Numbered from the stretch's first letter, positions 9,668-20,024 are shown. The stretch is DNA of 64,000 bases from Halomonas sp. PR-M31 (GCF_001039575.1 NZ_JIBT01000032.1:1-64000), one strand, 5' to 3'. A program made the numbers and translations. Notes: a model not told the origin generated them from the sequence alone.

Positions 9668-11125
9668 ATGGAAGCCCTGCAGAATTGTCCACTGTTTCGT
9701 CCATTTGCGTATATCGATGGTAACTGGATCGCTGCCGACAGCGGTGAACAGATCGAGGTCGATAATCCGGCTACCGGCAAGACGATCGGCACCGTGCCGC
9801 GTCTTGGGCGTGTCGAGACCGAGCGTGCCATCAACGCCGCCGAGGCTGCCTTTCCTGCATGGCGCGCGCTGACCGCTCAGGAGCGCGCCGATATCTTGCT
9901 GAAATGGTATGACCTGATGCTCGAACATCAGGACGAACTGGCCATGATCATGACCCTGGAGCAGGGCAAGCCCTTGAAAGAAGCAACCGGTGAAATCGTC
10001 TATGCGGCGAGCTTTCTGCGCTGGTTTGCTGAAGAGGCCCGACGCGCCTATGGCGAGACCGTTCCCGCGGCGAAAGGCAATCAGCGTATTGTAGTGACCA
10101 AACAGCCAGTAGGTGTCGTCGGTGCCATCACACCCTGGAACTTTCCTGCGGCGATGATTACCCGCAAGGTAGGAGCGGCTCTGGCCGCCGGCTGTCCGAT
10201 TGTTGTCAAGCCAGCAAGCCAGACCCCTTTCTCCGCCACTGCATTGGCACTGTTGGCCGAACGTGCCGGCGTACCCCGCGGTGTTTTCAATGTGGTGCCG
10301 GGCAAGGCAAGTGAAATCGCAGCGGCGCTGACCGAGTCGCCGGTGGTGCGCAAGATCACGTTTACCGGCTCCACCGAAGTTGGGCGTTCACTGATGGCCC
10401 AGGCATCACAGCATATCCAGAAGATTTCTTTAGAGCTTGGGGGCAACGCCCCTTTCCTCGTGTTCGAGGATGCGGATCTGGATGCGGCGGTGGAAGGCGC
10501 CATGGCATCCAAGTTTCGCAATGCCGGTCAGACCTGCGTCTGCGTCAATCGCTTCCTGGTTCAGTCAAGCGTGGTCAATGCTTTCTGCGAAAAGCTGGCC
10601 GCCGCCATGAACAGTGAACTCCGGGTAGGCGATGGCACCCAGGAAGGTATTAATATCGGACCGCTGATCGACAGCAATGGGGTCGAGAAGGTCAGTCGAC
10701 ACATCGACGATGCCATTGAGAAGGGGGCCGAGCTGTTGTTGGGCGGGCATCCCCATCCTTTGGGCGGTAATTTTTTCACGCCTACCCTGGTAAGCAATGC
10801 CACTCAAGACATGCTGGTAGCCAAGGAAGAGACCTTCGGCCCGCTTTCCGCTGTATTTCCCTTCGACGATGAAGAAGACGCGGTGGCCATGGCCAACGAC
10901 ACGCCCTTCGGGCTCGCCGCCTATTTCTACTCGAAGGACCTGAGCCGCGTATGGCACGTCTCGGAAGCCCTGGAATACGGCATCATCGGTATCAACACCG
11001 GACTGATTTCCAATGCGGCGGCGCCATTCGGCGGGGTCAAGGAGTCCGGCCTGGGGCGCGAAGGAGGCCATCAGGGGTTGGAGGAGTTTCTTGAAACTAA
11101 GTATCTGTGCATGGATCTGGGGTAA
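9668..11125 (+). CDS. gabD: NAD(P)-dependent succinate-semialdehyde dehydrogenase
   Basis: A 485-aa aldehyde dehydrogenase superfamily enzyme. Key motifs are the cofactor-binding TPWNFPAAM, the glycine motif FTGSTEVG, the general base in LELGGNAPF and the catalytic Cys in AGQTCVCVNRF. The overall sequence follows the GabD subfamily, which oxidises succinate semialdehyde to succinate in the GABA shunt. A TAGGAG box precedes the ATG. No gabT or gabP is adjacent, so a related substrate such as glutarate semialdehyde cannot be excluded. Confidence 0.9.
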   Translation: MEALQNCPLFRPFAYIDGNWIAADSGEQIEVDNPATGKTIGTVPRLGRVETERAINAAEAAFPAWRALTAQERADILLKWYDLMLEHQDELAMIMTLEQGKPLKEATGEIVYAASFLRWFAEEARRAYGETVPAAKGNQRIVVTKQPVGVVGAITPWNFPAAMITRKVGAALAAGCPIVVKPASQTPFSATALALLAERAGVPRGVFNVVPGKASEIAAALTESPVVRKITFTGSTEVGRSLMAQASQHIQKISLELGGNAPFLVFEDADLDAAVEGAMASKFRNAGQTCVCVNRFLVQSSVVNAFCEKLAAAMNSELRVGDGTQEGINIGPLIDSNGVEKVSRHIDDAIEKGAELLLGGHPHPLGGNFFTPTLVSNATQDMLVAKEETFGPLSAVFPFDDEEDAVAMANDTPFGLAAYFYSKDLSRVWHVSEALEYGIIGINTGLISNAAAPFGGVKESGLGREGGHQGLEEFLETKYLCMDLG

Positions 11126-11156
11126 GGGAACGCGCTGCGCTAGATCATGCTGTGTT

Positions 11157-11214
11157 AAAGATCGGCTTAGAATGCTCATTTACAACAGTAAACTCCGCTT
11201 CTTCGCCGATCTTT
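11157..11214. repeat. Structured intergenic element with nested inverted repeats
   Basis: AAAGATCGGC (11157-11166) and GCCGATCTTT (11205-11214) form a perfect 10-bp outer stem. Inside it, TTTAC and GTAAA (11179-11192) form a small inner stem. The arrangement suggests a folded RNA or a terminator region between the convergent gabD and purH. It is not a typical U-tailed terminator, and I do not match it to a named RNA family. Confidence 0.55.
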
Positions 11215-11325
11215 GCCTTGCCTGATCTTCGCTCGCTGGCGTTCCTTTAGCTCGAAGATGACCAGTGGTGCGATCTTTAGACGCTCCGTTTATTTTAGAG
11301 CTTAACGCCTAAAACACCTACGCTA

Positions 11326-11491
11326 ATGGATGCCGGGAGCAAGGCGAAACGAGGTTCTTTTGTCATGGCCGGAAAAGGCTCCATGCGATTCCGGCATTCC
11401 CGCCATCCATGGCGGTCAGATAGCAAAAGTAGCGCCCAAGGATGGGTTCACAGCGCCCTCGTGAAGGCTTGTTCGCGGCTTCCCCATCCTA
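11326..11491. repeat. Interspersed intergenic repeat, copy 1
   Basis: About 165 bases here are clearly homologous to 55578-55744. Shared blocks include CGCCATCCATGGCGGTCAG, GCAAAAGTAGCGCCCA and GGTTCACAGCGCCCTCG. The copy contains the imperfect palindrome CCGCCAT-CC-ATGGCGG. An open frame runs through both copies and gives similar peptides, but conservation lies in the palindromic DNA and ends with it, so I treat it as a repeat, not a gene. Confidence 0.8.
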
Positions 11492-11514
11492 CCAGCGGGT
11501 TGCGGCAGGAGCTT

Positions 11515-13119
11515 TCAATGCTTGAAGTGACGCATCCCCGTAAACACCATGGCGATGCCTGCCTCGTTGGCCGCATCGATCGTTTCCTGATCGCGCATCG
11601 ACCCCCCAGGCTGGATTACCGCGGTAATACCGGCACTGGCCGCTGCATCGATGCCGTCGCGAAAAGGGAAGAAAGCATCCGATGCCATGACCGAGCCAGG
11701 CACTTCGAGTCCTTCATCTGCTGCCTTGATTCCCGCTATGCGCGCCGAGTAGACCCGGCTCATCTGACCCGCACCAACCCCGATGGTCTGGCCTTGTTTT
11801 ACATAGACGATGGCGTTGGATTTGACGTATTTGGCAACCTTCCAGGCAAAGGCCAGATCGCGTAGTTCCTGTTCGGTGGGCGCGCGTTCGGTCACCACCT
11901 TGAGCTCATTCCGCCCGACAGTGCCCAGGTCGCGATCCTGTACCAGCATCCCGCCGTTGACGCGCTTGAAGTCGTGGGCATACTGGCGCTCGCCTGGCCA
12001 ATTGTCACCGGTATCAAGTAGGCGCACATTGGCCTTTTCGGCCACGATGGCCGCAGCGTCGTCGCTGATGCCTGGCGCGATGATCACCTCGACGAACTGC
12101 CGATCGATGATTGCCCGTGCTGTCGCTGCATCCAAGGGAACGTTGAAGGCAATGATACCGCCAAAGGCGCTGGTTGGATCCGTCGCAAAGGCTTTCTCGT
12201 AGGCTTCCAAGGCGCTTTTGCCGAGGGCCACGCCGCAAGGGTTGGCATGCTTGACGATGACGCAGGCGGTTTCCGTGAAGGCCTTCACGCACTCGAAGGC
12301 GGCGTCGGTATCCGCCACGTTGTTGAAAGAGAGCGCCTTTCCTTGACGCTGCAAAGCGGTGGCAACACTCGCTTCACTAGCATTCGGTTCGACATAAAAT
12401 GCCGCCTGCTGATGCGGGTTCTCGCCATAGCGCATCGATTGTTTCTTGTAAAACTGTAGATTGTACGTGCGCGGCAAGCGGCTTTCGTTACCCTGAATCA
12501 CGCCGCCAAGGTAGTTGGCGATGGCGCCATCGTAGCCAGCGGTATGCTCAAAAGCCTTGACCGCCAGATCAAAGCGGGTAGCGTCGCTGACCGAACCATC
12601 TTGAGATTTCAATTCCTCAAGCACCCGGGGATAGTCGTCGCTATCCACTACTACCGTCGTATAGGCATGATTCTTGGCACAGGCGCGCAGCATGGCAGGG
12701 CCGCCGATATCGATATTCTCGATGGCATCGATCAAGGTACAGTCAGGCTTGGCGATGGTGGCAGCGAAAGGATAAAGGTTCACCGCCACTAGATCGATAG
12801 GCGCTATGTCATGCTTGGCCATCACTTCGTCATCCTGACCACGACGGCCGAGAATGCCACCATGAATGGTGGGGTGTAGCGTCTTGACGCGTCCCTGCAT
12901 GATTTCCGGAAAGCCGGTATGTTCGGATACTTCGGTTACCGCGATGCCATGCTCTTTGAGTAGACGGTAGGTACCGCCGGTGGACAACAGTTCAATGCCA
13001 CGCTCGTTGAGCTGACGCGCAAAATCGACGATGCCTGTCTTGTCTGAGACGCTGATCAGTGCGCGTTTTACCATCATCGAAGCTGGATCTGAAAAAGAGT
13101 AGGAAGAAGGGGCGGTCAT
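11515..13119 (-). CDS. purH: Bifunctional AICAR transformylase / IMP cyclohydrolase
   Basis: The protein is 534 aa from ATG 13119 (E. coli PurH has 529). A start at 13077 would put [14 protein letters not shown] almost at the N-terminus and is also possible. The N-terminal MGS-like IMP cyclohydrolase domain has STGGTYRLL; the C-terminal transformylase domain has [11 protein letters not shown] and ends in a conserved GGSMRDQE...GIAMVFTG region. It catalyses the last two steps of purine synthesis in the cytoplasm. It follows fis on the minus strand, matching the common dusB-fis-purH order. Confidence 0.96.
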   Translation of the reverse strand: MTAPSSYSFSDPASMMVKRALISVSDKTGIVDFARQLNERGIELLSTGGTYRLLKEHGIAVTEVSEHTGFPEIMQGRVKTLHPTIHGGILGRRGQDDEVMAKHDIAPIDLVAVNLYPFAATIAKPDCTLIDAIENIDIGGPAMLRACAKNHAYTTVVVDSDDYPRVLEELKSQDGSVSDATRFDLAVKAFEHTAGYDGAIANYLGGVIQGNESRLPRTYNLQFYKKQSMRYGENPHQQAAFYVEPNASEASVATALQRQGKALSFNNVADTDAAFECVKAFTETACVIVKHANPCGVALGKSALEAYEKAFATDPTSAFGGIIAFNVPLDAATARAIIDRQFVEVIIAPGISDDAAAIVAEKANVRLLDTGDNWPGERQYAHDFKRVNGGMLVQDRDLGTVGRNELKVVTERAPTEQELRDLAFAWKVAKYVKSNAIVYVKQGQTIGVGAGQMSRVYSARIAGIKAADEGLEVPGSVMASDAFFPFRDGIDAAASAGITAVIQPGGSMRDQETIDAANEAGIAMVFTGMRHFKH

Positions 13120-13183
13120 GATAATCCAATGTCGCAGTGAGGAGAAAGCAGGAGCCAGCCAATAGCTCCCTTCGAAAAGCACG

Positions 13184-13477
13184 TCAGATCAGATCGTACT
13201 GCTTGAGCTTCTTGCGCAGTGTGCCGCGATTAAGCCCCAGTATGCCTGCAGCTCGGGTTTGATTGCCGTCCGCGTAGGTCATTACTGCATTGAGTAACGG
13301 TACTTCGACTTCCGTCATGACCATGGCATAAAGATCACTAACGTTGCCGCCATCGAGATGAGTGAAATAGGACTGCATGGCTTCATCCACGGCTTCTCGT
13401 AGCGTTTGCTTGCGGCATGGCGAGACGTTGGCGAATTCATCGATCACATGAGTGGTAGAAAAAGCTGAACTGGTCAT
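13184..13477 (-). CDS. fis: Nucleoid-associated DNA-binding protein Fis
   Basis: The protein is 97 aa (E. coli Fis has 98). ATG 13477 overlaps the dusB stop by ATGA, and a GGAGAGG box lies a little upstream. The C-terminal helix-turn-helix is conserved ([20 protein letters not shown]). Fis bends DNA and regulates rRNA, recombination and growth-phase genes. As in enteric bacteria it is the second gene of a dusB-fis unit. A longer frame starting at 13522 lies inside dusB and is not needed. Confidence 0.96.
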   Translation of the reverse strand: MTSSAFSTTHVIDEFANVSPCRKQTLREAVDEAMQSYFTHLDGGNVSDLYAMVMTEVEVPLLNAVMTYADGNQTRAAGILGLNRGTLRKKLKQYDLI

Positions 13478-14495
13478 GCTGCGCTGATCCTCTCCATGGA
13501 TGTTGAATGCAACTGTCGACATAGCGATTCGACAAAATGTTGCTGCTCGATCCGGGACTCCAAGGTATTGAAGCCTGTTCTGAGCGATTTGGCATTTTCA
13601 CAAGTGCTCAGATACCAGCCAATATGCTTGCGTGCGATACGCACACCCATGTAGTCACCATAGAACGCATACAGGTTGTCGAGATGTTGATTCATTACAC
13701 GTCCTCGCTCTGACCAATCTGGTTCAGGGAGATGTTCGCCAGTACCAAGATAGTGATCGATCTGTCGAAATATCCAGGGGTTGCCTTGGGCGCCACGACC
13801 GATCATCGCCGCATCCGCACCAGTATAGTCCAGTACTTGGGCGGCTTTCTCCGGTGAGGCAATATCGCCATTAACGAATATAGGAATGCTTACCGAAGCC
13901 TTGATGGCGGCGATAGTGTCATATTCTGCCTCACCGGAGTAGCGTTGTTCCCGGGTGCGGCCATGTACCGCAAGCGCCTGAATGCCGCTCTCTTCCGCCA
14001 GTCGGGCTATTCTTGGAGCGTTGATGCTGGCACTGCACCAGCCGGTGCGTATTTTCAACGTTACTGGAACGCTGACGGCGCCTACCACTGCATGAAGTAT
14101 CTCTGCCACCAGATGCTCATCGCGTAGAAGAGCAGAGCCCGCTGCCTTGTTGCACACCTTCTTTGCCGGACAGCCCATGTTGATATCGATGATCTGGGCG
14201 CCGCGTGCTTGATTGAGACGCGCCGCTTCAGCCAGCATGTGAGGATCGCCACCGGCAATCTGCACCGCCCGCGGCCCCGGCTCGCCGGCGTGATCGAGCC
14301 GCGAACGGGACTTGCGCGTATGCCACAGGCTTGAGTCAGCGGTGACCATTTCAGATACCACCAGCCAGCCCCAAGAGAGCGACACAGCTGGCGAAAAGGA
14401 CGATCGGTAACGCCGGCCATGGGAGCCAATATTACCCGGTTGGGTAAACGATAAGGGCCAATAGCGGGCGGCTCGACGCGGGCGGTAGCGGGCAT
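13474..14495 (-). pseudogene. dusB: tRNA-dihydrouridine synthase B, frameshifted
   Basis: Two overlapping minus-strand frames together make a full DusB. The N-terminal frame gives [15 protein letters not shown] up to SLGAG; the second frame continues at LVVSEMVT and runs to the stop at 13474, including [11 protein letters not shown] and the catalytic-loop Cys. Adding a single C (minus strand) between 14363 and 14364 joins them as ...LGAGLVVSEMV..., the family sequence. The enzyme uses FMN to reduce uridine in tRNA D-loops. Gene order dusB-fis is retained, so the break is either an assembly indel or a very recent mutation. Confidence 0.9.
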
Positions 14496-14578
14496 CGTGA
14501 CTCGGGATCTCGAACTAAGAGGGGGAAGCCATGATACTCATCACCAGGCCAAGATTGAAGGCCATTTTAATTAGACTA

Positions 14579-15490
14579 TTAGACGCTGCGACAACCGCTC
14601 AAACGCACCCAACCCTCGCGCTCGACGGGTAACTCCATGTGCAGGCCCTGATTGCGATAGGCGTCCAGCACCTCGTCAGCCTGCTTGGCCAGAATGCCTG
14701 ACAGTACGAGATGGCCGCCGGATGCCACCCTGGCAGCGATGATCGGCGCAAGTTCGATCAGAGGCCCGGCAAGAATATTGGCCAGCACGATATTTTCCGT
14801 TCCCTTGGGCAATTGATCGGGTAGAAAAAGTTCGAACTGCGAATCAACGATGCCATTGCGCTGAGCATTGTCGCGACTGGCGATGAGCGCCTGGGGATCG
14901 ATGTCGGTTCCCAAGGCGCAGGTGGCACCCAGTTTAAGTGCCGCAATGGCCAATATGCCTGAGCCGCAGCCAAAATCGAGAATGTTCTTGTGATCAAATT
15001 CGATTTTTTCGGCAAGTTCGTCGAGCCATTCCAGGCACAATGCCGTGGTGGGATGCGTGCCGGTACCGAAAGCCAGGCCTGGATCGAGCAGCAGGTTCAC
15101 TGCTTTCGGGTCCGGCGCGTCGTGCCAGCTAGGGACGATCCACAGCCGTTTGCCCATCCGCAGGGGAACAAAACTGTCCATCCATTCCCGCTGCCAATCC
15201 CGATCATCGAGCAGCTCGTACTCGATCTCAGGGCAGGGATCATCGGCGACGGCCAGCGTCCAGGCTTGATGGACGCGTTCGAGCATGGCCTCGATATGAT
15301 CGAGATCGTCATACAGCCCGGTCAGCACCGTCTCTTGCCATAGCGGTGTCGTGCCAAGGTCCGGCTCGAAGACCGGATCGTCCTGAGCATCCTGCAGTGT
15401 GATCGCCGAGGCGCCCTCAGCGATCAGCAGCTCTTCCAGGGTATCGGCCTGCTCCGGAGCTACCCGGGCCTTGAGTTGTAACCAGGGCAT
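14579..15490 (-). CDS. prmA: Ribosomal protein L11 methyltransferase
   Basis: This 303-aa protein has an N-terminal L11-recognition domain and a C-terminal SAM-dependent methyltransferase domain. The signature DPGLAFGTGTHPTT is followed by LDFGCGSGILAIAA (SAM motif I) and the motif IV segment NILAGPL. It trimethylates ribosomal protein L11. Its ATG lies 2 bases after the accC stop, so it is probably co-transcribed with accBC. Confidence 0.96.
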   Translation of the reverse strand: MPWLQLKARVAPEQADTLEELLIAEGASAITLQDAQDDPVFEPDLGTTPLWQETVLTGLYDDLDHIEAMLERVHQAWTLAVADDPCPEIEYELLDDRDWQREWMDSFVPLRMGKRLWIVPSWHDAPDPKAVNLLLDPGLAFGTGTHPTTALCLEWLDELAEKIEFDHKNILDFGCGSGILAIAALKLGATCALGTDIDPQALIASRDNAQRNGIVDSQFELFLPDQLPKGTENIVLANILAGPLIELAPIIAARVASGGHLVLSGILAKQADEVLDAYRNQGLHMELPVEREGWVRLSGCRSV

Positions 15491-15492
15491 GA

Positions 15493-16848
15493 TCAGCCAC
15501 CCAACTTCTTCTCGAGGTAGTGGATATTCACGCCACCTTCCTGAAAATGAGTGTCGCGAACAAGATCCTTCTGCAAATCAATATTGGAGCGAATGCCATC
15601 CACAAGCAGCTCATCCAGAGCATTGCGCATACGGGTGAGGGCTATGCTTCGATCCTCGCCCCAGGTGATCAACTTGCCGATCAAGGAATCATAGTAGGGC
15701 GGTACGGTATAGCCGGTGTACAGATGGGAATCCATACGCACGCCGAGCCCGCCAGGCGCGTGATAGAGCGTGACCTTGCCCGGAGAAGGTATGAAGGTGC
15801 GCGCATCTTCGGCGTTGATACGACACTCGAAGGCATGGCCATGAAGCTTGACATCCTCCTGCTTGACCGACAGCGGTAGGCCGGAGGCGATACGCAACTG
15901 CTCTTTTACGATATCGACGCCGGTAACCATCTCCGTGACAGGATGCTCGACCTGGACCCGCGTGTTCATCTCGATGAAAAAGTATTCCCCGTTCTCATAG
16001 AGAAACTCGAAGGTACCGGCACCGCGATAACCGATTTCAATACAGGCATCGGTACAGGATTTGAGCACCCGATCGCGGGCGTCCGGGTCGATATGCGGCG
16101 CAGGCGCTTCTTCAAGCACTTTTTGGTGGCGCCGTTGCAAGGAGCAGTCGCGATCATACAAATGGATAGCATTGCCCTGCCCATCGGCGATCACCTGTAT
16201 TTCGACATGGCGCGGGCGTTCGAGAAATTTTTCCATGTATAGCGTGCCATCACCGAAGGCAGCGTTGGCCTCGTTGCGGGTCACGCTGATCGAGGAAAGC
16301 AGACTTTCTTCGCTGTGCACCACGCGCATTCCGCGACCGCCACCACCTGCTGCCGCCTTGATGATCACCGGATAACCGATGCGCTGAGCCGTGGCGATTA
16401 TTGCCTCATCATCGTCATCCGGCAGCGGACCATCGGAGCCGGGCACCGTCGGCACTCCTGTTGCCTTCATTGTGGCGATAGCGCTGACCTTGTCACCCAT
16501 CAAGCGAATTGTCTCGGCGCGAGGGCCGATGAATACGAACCCGGAGCGCTCGACCTGTTCGGCGAAGTTGGCATTCTCGGAGAGAAAACCGTAGCCAGGA
16601 TGAATGGCACTGGCATCGGTCACCTCGGCAGCGCTGATGAGGGCCGGAATGTTGAGATAGGATTGGGCCGATGAGGCGGGACCAATGCATACCGTTTCAT
16701 CCGCCAGACGCACGTGCATCAATTCACGATCGGCCTTGGAGTGCACGGCGACGGTGCGAATGCCCAGCTCCTTACATGCCCGCAGGATACGCAGGGCGAT
16801 CTCGCCTCGGTTGGCGATGAGTACCTTGTCCAGCATGGGGGTGTCCAT
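15493..16848 (-). CDS. accC: Acetyl-CoA carboxylase biotin carboxylase subunit
   Basis: This is a 451-aa ATP-grasp enzyme (E. coli AccC has 449). The N-terminus [15 protein letters not shown], the glycine-rich [14 protein letters not shown] loop and the [14 protein letters not shown] active-site stretch are intact. It carboxylates biotin on AccB as part of the first committed step of fatty-acid synthesis. ATG 16848 lies 3 bases after the accB stop; a second ATG four codons later is the more usual family start. Confidence 0.97.
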   Translation of the reverse strand: MDTPMLDKVLIANRGEIALRILRACKELGIRTVAVHSKADRELMHVRLADETVCIGPASSAQSYLNIPALISAAEVTDASAIHPGYGFLSENANFAEQVERSGFVFIGPRAETIRLMGDKVSAIATMKATGVPTVPGSDGPLPDDDDEAIIATAQRIGYPVIIKAAAGGGGRGMRVVHSEESLLSSISVTRNEANAAFGDGTLYMEKFLERPRHVEIQVIADGQGNAIHLYDRDCSLQRRHQKVLEEAPAPHIDPDARDRVLKSCTDACIEIGYRGAGTFEFLYENGEYFFIEMNTRVQVEHPVTEMVTGVDIVKEQLRIASGLPLSVKQEDVKLHGHAFECRINAEDARTFIPSPGKVTLYHAPGGLGVRMDSHLYTGYTVPPYYDSLIGKLITWGEDRSIALTRMRNALDELLVDGIRSNIDLQKDLVRDTHFQEGGVNIHYLEKKLGG

Positions 16849-16851
16849 TGG

Positions 16852-17316
16852 TCAGGAAATGATCAGCATGGGTTGGTCGAATTCCACCGGTTCGCCGTCC
16901 TCGACCAGAATAGCTTCGACGACGCCATCTTGATCTGCATCGATCTGGTTCATCATCTTCATCGCCTCGACGATACAGATGGGATCCCCTTTCTTGATAC
17001 GCTGACCCACCTCGGCGAACGGTTTGGCGCCGGGGGCGGAAGCACGATAGAAGGTGCCAACCATGGGAGAAGTCACAGCATGGCCTGTCGGTTGCTCCAG
17101 GACTTGGGATTCGGCCGGCTCCTTGGCGGTTTCAGCGGGAAATGCCGGCTGAGGCATAGCAGTGGGGCCCCCAGTTGGGCATTGGCATGGGTTGGTTATG
17201 CCCCCCTGGTTATGTCGACTGATGCGTACCGATTCTTCGCCTTCTTGTATTTCAATTTCGCTGATATCGGATTCTTCGAGCAGTTCGATCAGTCTCTTGA
17301 CCTTGCGGATGTCCAT
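16852..17316 (-). CDS. accB: Biotin carboxyl carrier protein of acetyl-CoA carboxylase
   Basis: This 154-aa protein starts with [17 protein letters not shown] and ends in a biotinyl domain whose EAMKMMNQI carries the modified Lys. Between them is a Pro/Ala-rich linker. The linker segment around residues 37-50 reads NPCQCP, with two Cys. One base more at 17201-17206 and one fewer at 17164-17172 would give a Met/Pro-rich, Cys-free linker instead, so a compensating pair of indels is suspected. It is the first gene of the accBC pair, downstream of aroQ. Confidence 0.95.
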   Translation of the reverse strand: MDIRKVKRLIELLEESDISEIEIQEGEESVRISRHNQGGITNPCQCPTGGPTAMPQPAFPAETAKEPAESQVLEQPTGHAVTSPMVGTFYRASAPGAKPFAEVGQRIKKGDPICIVEAMKMMNQIDADQDGVVEAILVEDGEPVEFDQPMLIIS

Positions 17317-17355
17317 GATGGTGTCTCTTGAGAATGAAAAAGAAGTTGGGATGGT

Positions 17356-17805
17356 TCAGGACGGGGACGAGTCCAGACGCAGTAGAACGGCGCTCAATGC
17401 CAGCTCGTAGCTGTCAGCACCGAAGCCGCAGATGACGCCCTCGGCCACATCGGAGAAATAAGAGTGCGTACGGAAAGGCTCTCGAGCGTGCACGTTGGAT
17501 AAATGCAGCTCGATAAAAGGCAGTGCCACGGCGGTCAACGCATCGCGCAGCGCTACACTGGTATGAGTGAAAGCGGCAGGATTGATCAGGATGAAGTCGG
17601 TGGCATCATTGCGCGCAGCGTGGATGCGCTCGATTAGCTCGTATTCGGCGTTGGATTGCAGCCAGTCGAGCTGATGGCCTGTATCGAGAGCGCGAGCAGT
17701 CATGCGCAAGCGAATGTCGTCTAAAGTAACGCTACCGTAGACGTGAGGCTCGCGGGTGCCCAGCAAGTTCAGGTTAGGACCGTTGAGTACCAGAATTCGG
17801 GCCAT
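17356..17805 (-). CDS. aroQ: Type II 3-dehydroquinate dehydratase
   Basis: A 149-aa enzyme of the shikimate pathway that dehydrates 3-dehydroquinate. The N-terminus [19 protein letters not shown] holds the conserved Asn/Leu motif and the catalytic-loop Arg; [16 protein letters not shown] and [14 protein letters not shown] are substrate-binding segments. An AAGGACT box precedes ATG 17805. The aroQ-accB-accC order is conserved in many gammaproteobacteria. Confidence 0.96.
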   Translation of the reverse strand: MARILVLNGPNLNLLGTREPHVYGSVTLDDIRLRMTARALDTGHQLDWLQSNAEYELIERIHAARNDATDFILINPAAFTHTSVALRDALTAVALPFIELHLSNVHAREPFRTHSYFSDVAEGVICGFGADSYELALSAVLLRLDSSPS

Positions 17806-18096
17806 GAGAGTCCTTGAATGACGCTGTTAACCTGTTCTATATCTGTCGAGATGGCGGCAGGATTCTGCAAGTCGACGCACTTGGGCGCCAAATAAGCCAA
17901 CGATGGCGGAGTGTGACGAAAAAGGTTTCATTTGTCCAGTCGCACAATTCGTGGCTGAGGTAATGTTGCCGAACAGTGTTTGTCACAGCATGGCAAACCA
18001 CTATCGTTACGGGGCATAAATGCGCCTGAAGCCTCATGATAGGATACTCTTAGCAAGGAATTACTCATCAATCGTCACGCAGAGGACGTCGCGAAC

Positions 18097-19269
18097 ATGG
18101 CAATCTTTCGCAAGCGTAAATACCGTACCGATGTGCTCGAACGCCCCGAGTATGACTGGATATGGAAGCCGTTATTAATACTCCTGATACTCTATCTCGT
18201 AATCTGCCTGGGGCTTGGCATCTGGTGGAGTCAGCGCCCGGGCAGTTTCGACGTCACCCAAGCCGTGCTCAAGCAGCGCGAACAGCCGATGGAGTCCGGG
18301 GCGCGGGGAACGGTGATGACAGCGACACTGAACGCGACGATCGAGACACTGCTTGAAAAGCCTGGAGGCTATATACGCAATGACATGCTGCCTCCAGGCG
18401 TATGGCTGGATAACATGCCAAGCTGGGAGTATGGCGTGCTTTCTCAGGCACGTCTGTTGACCCAGGCGCTACCTTCATTCGGTGCCGGCGATACCTCGTT
18501 GTTGAACGATGCCGCAGAGGCACTCGACAGCGACAGTCGCGACTGGCTCTTTCCCGGCGCAGAGAAGCCTTATCGGCGGGCGCTTACCACGCTTCATGGC
18601 TATCTGCTGAGCTTCGACAACCCAGGAATGTCCGGTTTTGCCGACAACGGCGACGCCCTGTCGCAGTGGCTGAACAAGGCAGGTCAACGGCTCGAGGAAC
18701 TGACCCGCCGCCTGTCGGCCAGCGTCGATGATCCCGAGGCATTGCGTGAGCTGGGGGTCGATGAAAGTGAATTGCCTGACGCGACTCCTTGGCTTCAAAT
18801 CGACAACACCTTCTTTGCTGCGCGAGGGGAGACCTGGGCTTTGCTGCACTATTTACAGGCAGTAGAGCGGGATTATGCCGACGTGATTGCCAAAGCCGGC
18901 GGTAAAGAAACCCTCGGTCGTTTGATTGCGGAGCTTAAGTTGGCACAGCGTCGACTGTGGAGCCCGGTGGTACTCAACGGCACCGGTTTTGGAATGTTCG
19001 CCAACCATTCGCTGTTATTGGCGAACTACATTCAAAATGCTGCAAAGCTTACCAATACGATGGCGCAAAACGTCGAAGGGATAGAGGTCGAGCCACCTAC
19101 CAGGGTTGAGCCTCAAAGCGATGAACCCGAGCCTGCTCAAACTGATACCAGCGCCAGCAACGCAGCCGACATTACCCGGGTGACCCCTGCCTCCATTCGG
19201 GACGGTGAACTTGAAAGGCGGCTTAGTGAGCCGGCAGTGCAGGCTGCCATCGAGGCTACTACACGTTAA
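18097..19269 (+). CDS. DUF2333 family membrane-anchored protein
   Basis: This is a 390-aa protein with one transmembrane helix near residues 24-46 (LLILLILYLVICLGLGIWW) and a large domain predicted to be periplasmic. Conserved-looking stretches include RNDMLPPGVWLDNMPSWEYG and FARGETWALLHYLQA-like motifs typical of DUF2333. The C-terminal ~60 residues are acidic and low in complexity. The function is unknown. It is monocistronic, with a strong hairpin terminator directly after it. Confidence 0.85.
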   Translation: MAIFRKRKYRTDVLERPEYDWIWKPLLILLILYLVICLGLGIWWSQRPGSFDVTQAVLKQREQPMESGARGTVMTATLNATIETLLEKPGGYIRNDMLPPGVWLDNMPSWEYGVLSQARLLTQALPSFGAGDTSLLNDAAEALDSDSRDWLFPGAEKPYRRALTTLHGYLLSFDNPGMSGFADNGDALSQWLNKAGQRLEELTRRLSASVDDPEALRELGVDESELPDATPWLQIDNTFFAARGETWALLHYLQAVERDYADVIAKAGGKETLGRLIAELKLAQRRLWSPVVLNGTGFGMFANHSLLLANYIQNAAKLTNTMAQNVEGIEVEPPTRVEPQSDEPEPAQTDTSASNAADITRVTPASIRDGELERRLSEPAVQAAIEATTR

Positions 19270-19291
19270 AAGGGAACAAGACAGTAAACGA

Positions 19292-19319
19292 ACAAGGCCG
19301 TCCTTCCAGACGGCCTTGT
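19292..19319. terminator. Bidirectional terminator between the DUF2333 gene and ppa
   Basis: ACAAGGCCGTC and GACGGCCTTGT form an 11-bp stem with a 6-base loop between the two convergent genes. Short T-rich tails are present on both strands. Confidence 0.8.
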
Positions 19320-19364
19320 GTTTGCAGCGGCGAAAATCAGTATCAGTAGGCCTGGGCCCGAACG

Positions 19365-19895
19365 TTACTCTTTGCCGAAGGCGGCGACGGATTTCTCGAT
19401 CGCGGCGTGTGCGGCCTCGACACCATCCCAGGAATCGATCTTGACCCACTTGCCCTTGTCGAGATCCTTGTAATTCTCGAAGAAGTGGGCGATCTGCTGA
19501 CGCAGCAATTCGGGCAGATCGGTCACTTCCTTCACATTGTCATAGGCTGGCGCCAGCTTGCTGTGGGGCACGCAGATCAACTTGGCATCTTCACCGGCTT
19601 CATCGCTCATGTTGAGAATACCTACCGGACGGGCACGAATCACGCAGCCAGCCTGGATCGGGTAGGGCGTAACTACCAGGGCATCCAAGGGATCGCCATC
19701 ATCTGCCAGGGTATTGGTAATGAAGCCATAGTTGGCCGGATAGAACATGGGGGTGGTCATGAACCGATCGACCAGCAGCGCATCCATGTCCTTATCGATC
19801 TCATACTTGATCGGCGCGTGGTTGGCCGGAATTTCGATGACAACGTAGATGTCATGTGGAAGCTCCTTGCCGGTGGGAATCTTGCTGTAGCTCAT
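19365..19895 (-). CDS. ppa: Inorganic pyrophosphatase (family I)
   Basis: The protein is 176 aa, exactly the E. coli length, from ATG 19895 with an AAGGA box upstream. It contains the signature [11 protein letters not shown] with metal-binding Asp residues and the NYGFI segment. It hydrolyses PPi to phosphate in the cytoplasm, pulling biosynthetic reactions forward. A PPi-type phosphofructokinase gene (pfp) lies 2 kb away, so this cell has two fates for PPi. Confidence 0.97.
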   Translation of the reverse strand: MSYSKIPTGKELPHDIYVVIEIPANHAPIKYEIDKDMDALLVDRFMTTPMFYPANYGFITNTLADDGDPLDALVVTPYPIQAGCVIRARPVGILNMSDEAGEDAKLICVPHSKLAPAYDNVKEVTDLPELLRQQIAHFFENYKDLDKGKWVKIDSWDGVEAAHAAIEKSVAAFGKE

Positions 19896-20024
19896 GTCGA
19901 GTCCTTGAGGTTGGCTGTATAGAGGAGGCAAAAATTTGCTGAATTATACGAACTGGCGGTGAGGATTGCCAATCAAGGCAGTCTTGGATCAAACGCTCTC
20001 ATCCACCATTGGTCTACCGGTCTT

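Larger units (their letters stand above)
11126..11514. other. Intergenic region between gabD and purH, with structured and repeated elements
   Basis: This 389-base gap between convergent genes has no credible protein gene. It holds a long-range hairpin (11157-11214) and one copy of an interspersed repeat (11326-11491). purD, which often accompanies purH in gammaproteobacteria, is not here. Confidence 0.7.

Noticed and set aside
11326-11865. Plus-strand open frame starting in the intergenic repeat
   Set aside because: Its first part is the repeat DNA and the rest runs antisense to purH; translated similarity to the 55.6-kb copy reflects repeat homology.
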